A DNA stretch of 64,000 bases from Rhyacichthys aspro (Eukaryota; Chordata; Actinopteri; Gobiiformes; Rhyacichthyidae): assembly GCA_036850595.1 (NCBI GenBank), contig CM072156.1:15634326-15698325 (forward strand), written 5' to 3'. The first letter of the stretch is position 1, and each line of letters opens with the position of its first letter. This document shows, in pieces, positions 63,482 through 64,000 of the stretch. The position numbers and the translations under genes are program-made. Below the pieces are notes generated by a model that worked only from the letters and a program-made list of their open reading frames with translations, did no database searches and was not told where the DNA came from.

Positions 63482-64000
63482 TACACGTCAAACTAAAGGC
63501 CCTTTAATACATTTAGAAGGTGACATTTCTGGAACTAAGTTTTAATTGGATTTGAACAGGTTTTAGTTGGATTAGATTTTTGCTACAAAGATAAATAAAA
63601 TCTGCTCAAATGCAACTAAAACCTGTCGTAAAACCTGTTATAAACCAACTAAAACCTGTTCAGAATCAATTGAAATCCATTCAAGTCCAATTAAAAGTTG
63701 TTAAAAATCCATCTAAAACCTGTAATCCCTACCTTTCCAAAACTGTTCAAAGTGAACTAACACTTTTCATTCCATCTAAAATACTGTTAAATCCATCTAA
63801 AACCTTTTCAATCCAACTAAAACCTGTCAATCTGATTAAAAGTTGTTAAAATCCATCTAAAACCTGTTCAAGTCCAACTACAACCTGTTCAAATTCAACT
63901 AAAACCTGTTCAATCCAACTAAAACTTGTTCAAATCCATTTAAAATAACTGTTGAAATGCATCTATAACCTTTTCAAATCCAACTAAAACCTGTTCAAGT
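63482..64000. repeat. Palindromic minisatellite element, copy 2, cut by the window end
   Basis: The flank (CACGTCAAACTAAAGGCCC, then TAATACATTTAGAAGG) is homologous to that of the copy at 53593. Only one or two forward units follow (63541-63575), then a spacer (TTTTTGCTACAAAGATAAAT) shared with copy 1, then many inverse units (CAACTAAAACCTGTTCAAAT type) from about 63600 to the end. The 79-codon open frame at 63610-63849, full of QLKPV-like repeats, is a by-product of the repeat. Confidence 0.85.

Noticed and set aside
63610..63849. Open frame with QLKPV-type peptide repeats
   Set aside because: It is a translation of the minisatellite array, not a gene.
35576..64000. Search for MAPKAP1 (expected divergent neighbour from mammals)
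   Set aside because: No stretch encoding its known N-terminus was found; if syntenic it lies beyond the window.

Overview
This is vertebrate nuclear DNA, most likely from a teleost fish with a fairly compact genome. It has no operons or bacterial-style genes. It consists of a few short exons with GT-AG borders, long AT-rich non-coding stretches full of homeodomain-type TAAT clusters, a (CA)n microsatellite, homopolymer runs, and two short TIR-bounded DNA-transposon remnants.

The one firmly identified gene is pbx3 (TALE homeobox, PBC class), on the minus strand. Exon 1 (33932..34128) and exon 2 (33538..33611) encode the N-terminus and the start of the PBC-A domain. A 320-bp intron separates them. 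Everything from 33537 down to base 1 is the start of the large second intron; exon 3 and the homeodomain lie outside the window. This 33.5-kb block has no convincing exon. It does hold several non-coding blocks that look like conserved developmental enhancers, with clustered TAATTA, a POU octamer, PBX-HOX TGATTNAT and TGACAG sites.

The first 1.4 kb upstream of pbx3 (34129..35575) is richer in CpG, has CCAAT boxes on both strands, and looks like a bidirectional promoter. On its far side I see a candidate plus-strand gene that starts at ATG 35576. I predict it from splice signals and reading-frame phase. Three exons (35576..35613, 51647..51735, 61668..61741) join in one open frame of 67 codons with matching intron phases, ending in a charged, coiled-coil-like segment. 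I do not recognise the protein. Its introns (16 kb and 10 kb) carry further enhancer-like blocks, the arrangement expected where a developmental gene's regulatory elements sit inside a neighbouring gene.

The right third also holds two MITE-like elements (49953..50506 and 52034..52477), a CpG-rich island with a strong splice donor (about 54480..54950), and two copies of an unusual palindromic minisatellite element built from a roughly 21-bp unit (53593..54245, and 63482 to the window end). No tRNA, rRNA, CRISPR array or recognised microRNA was seen.
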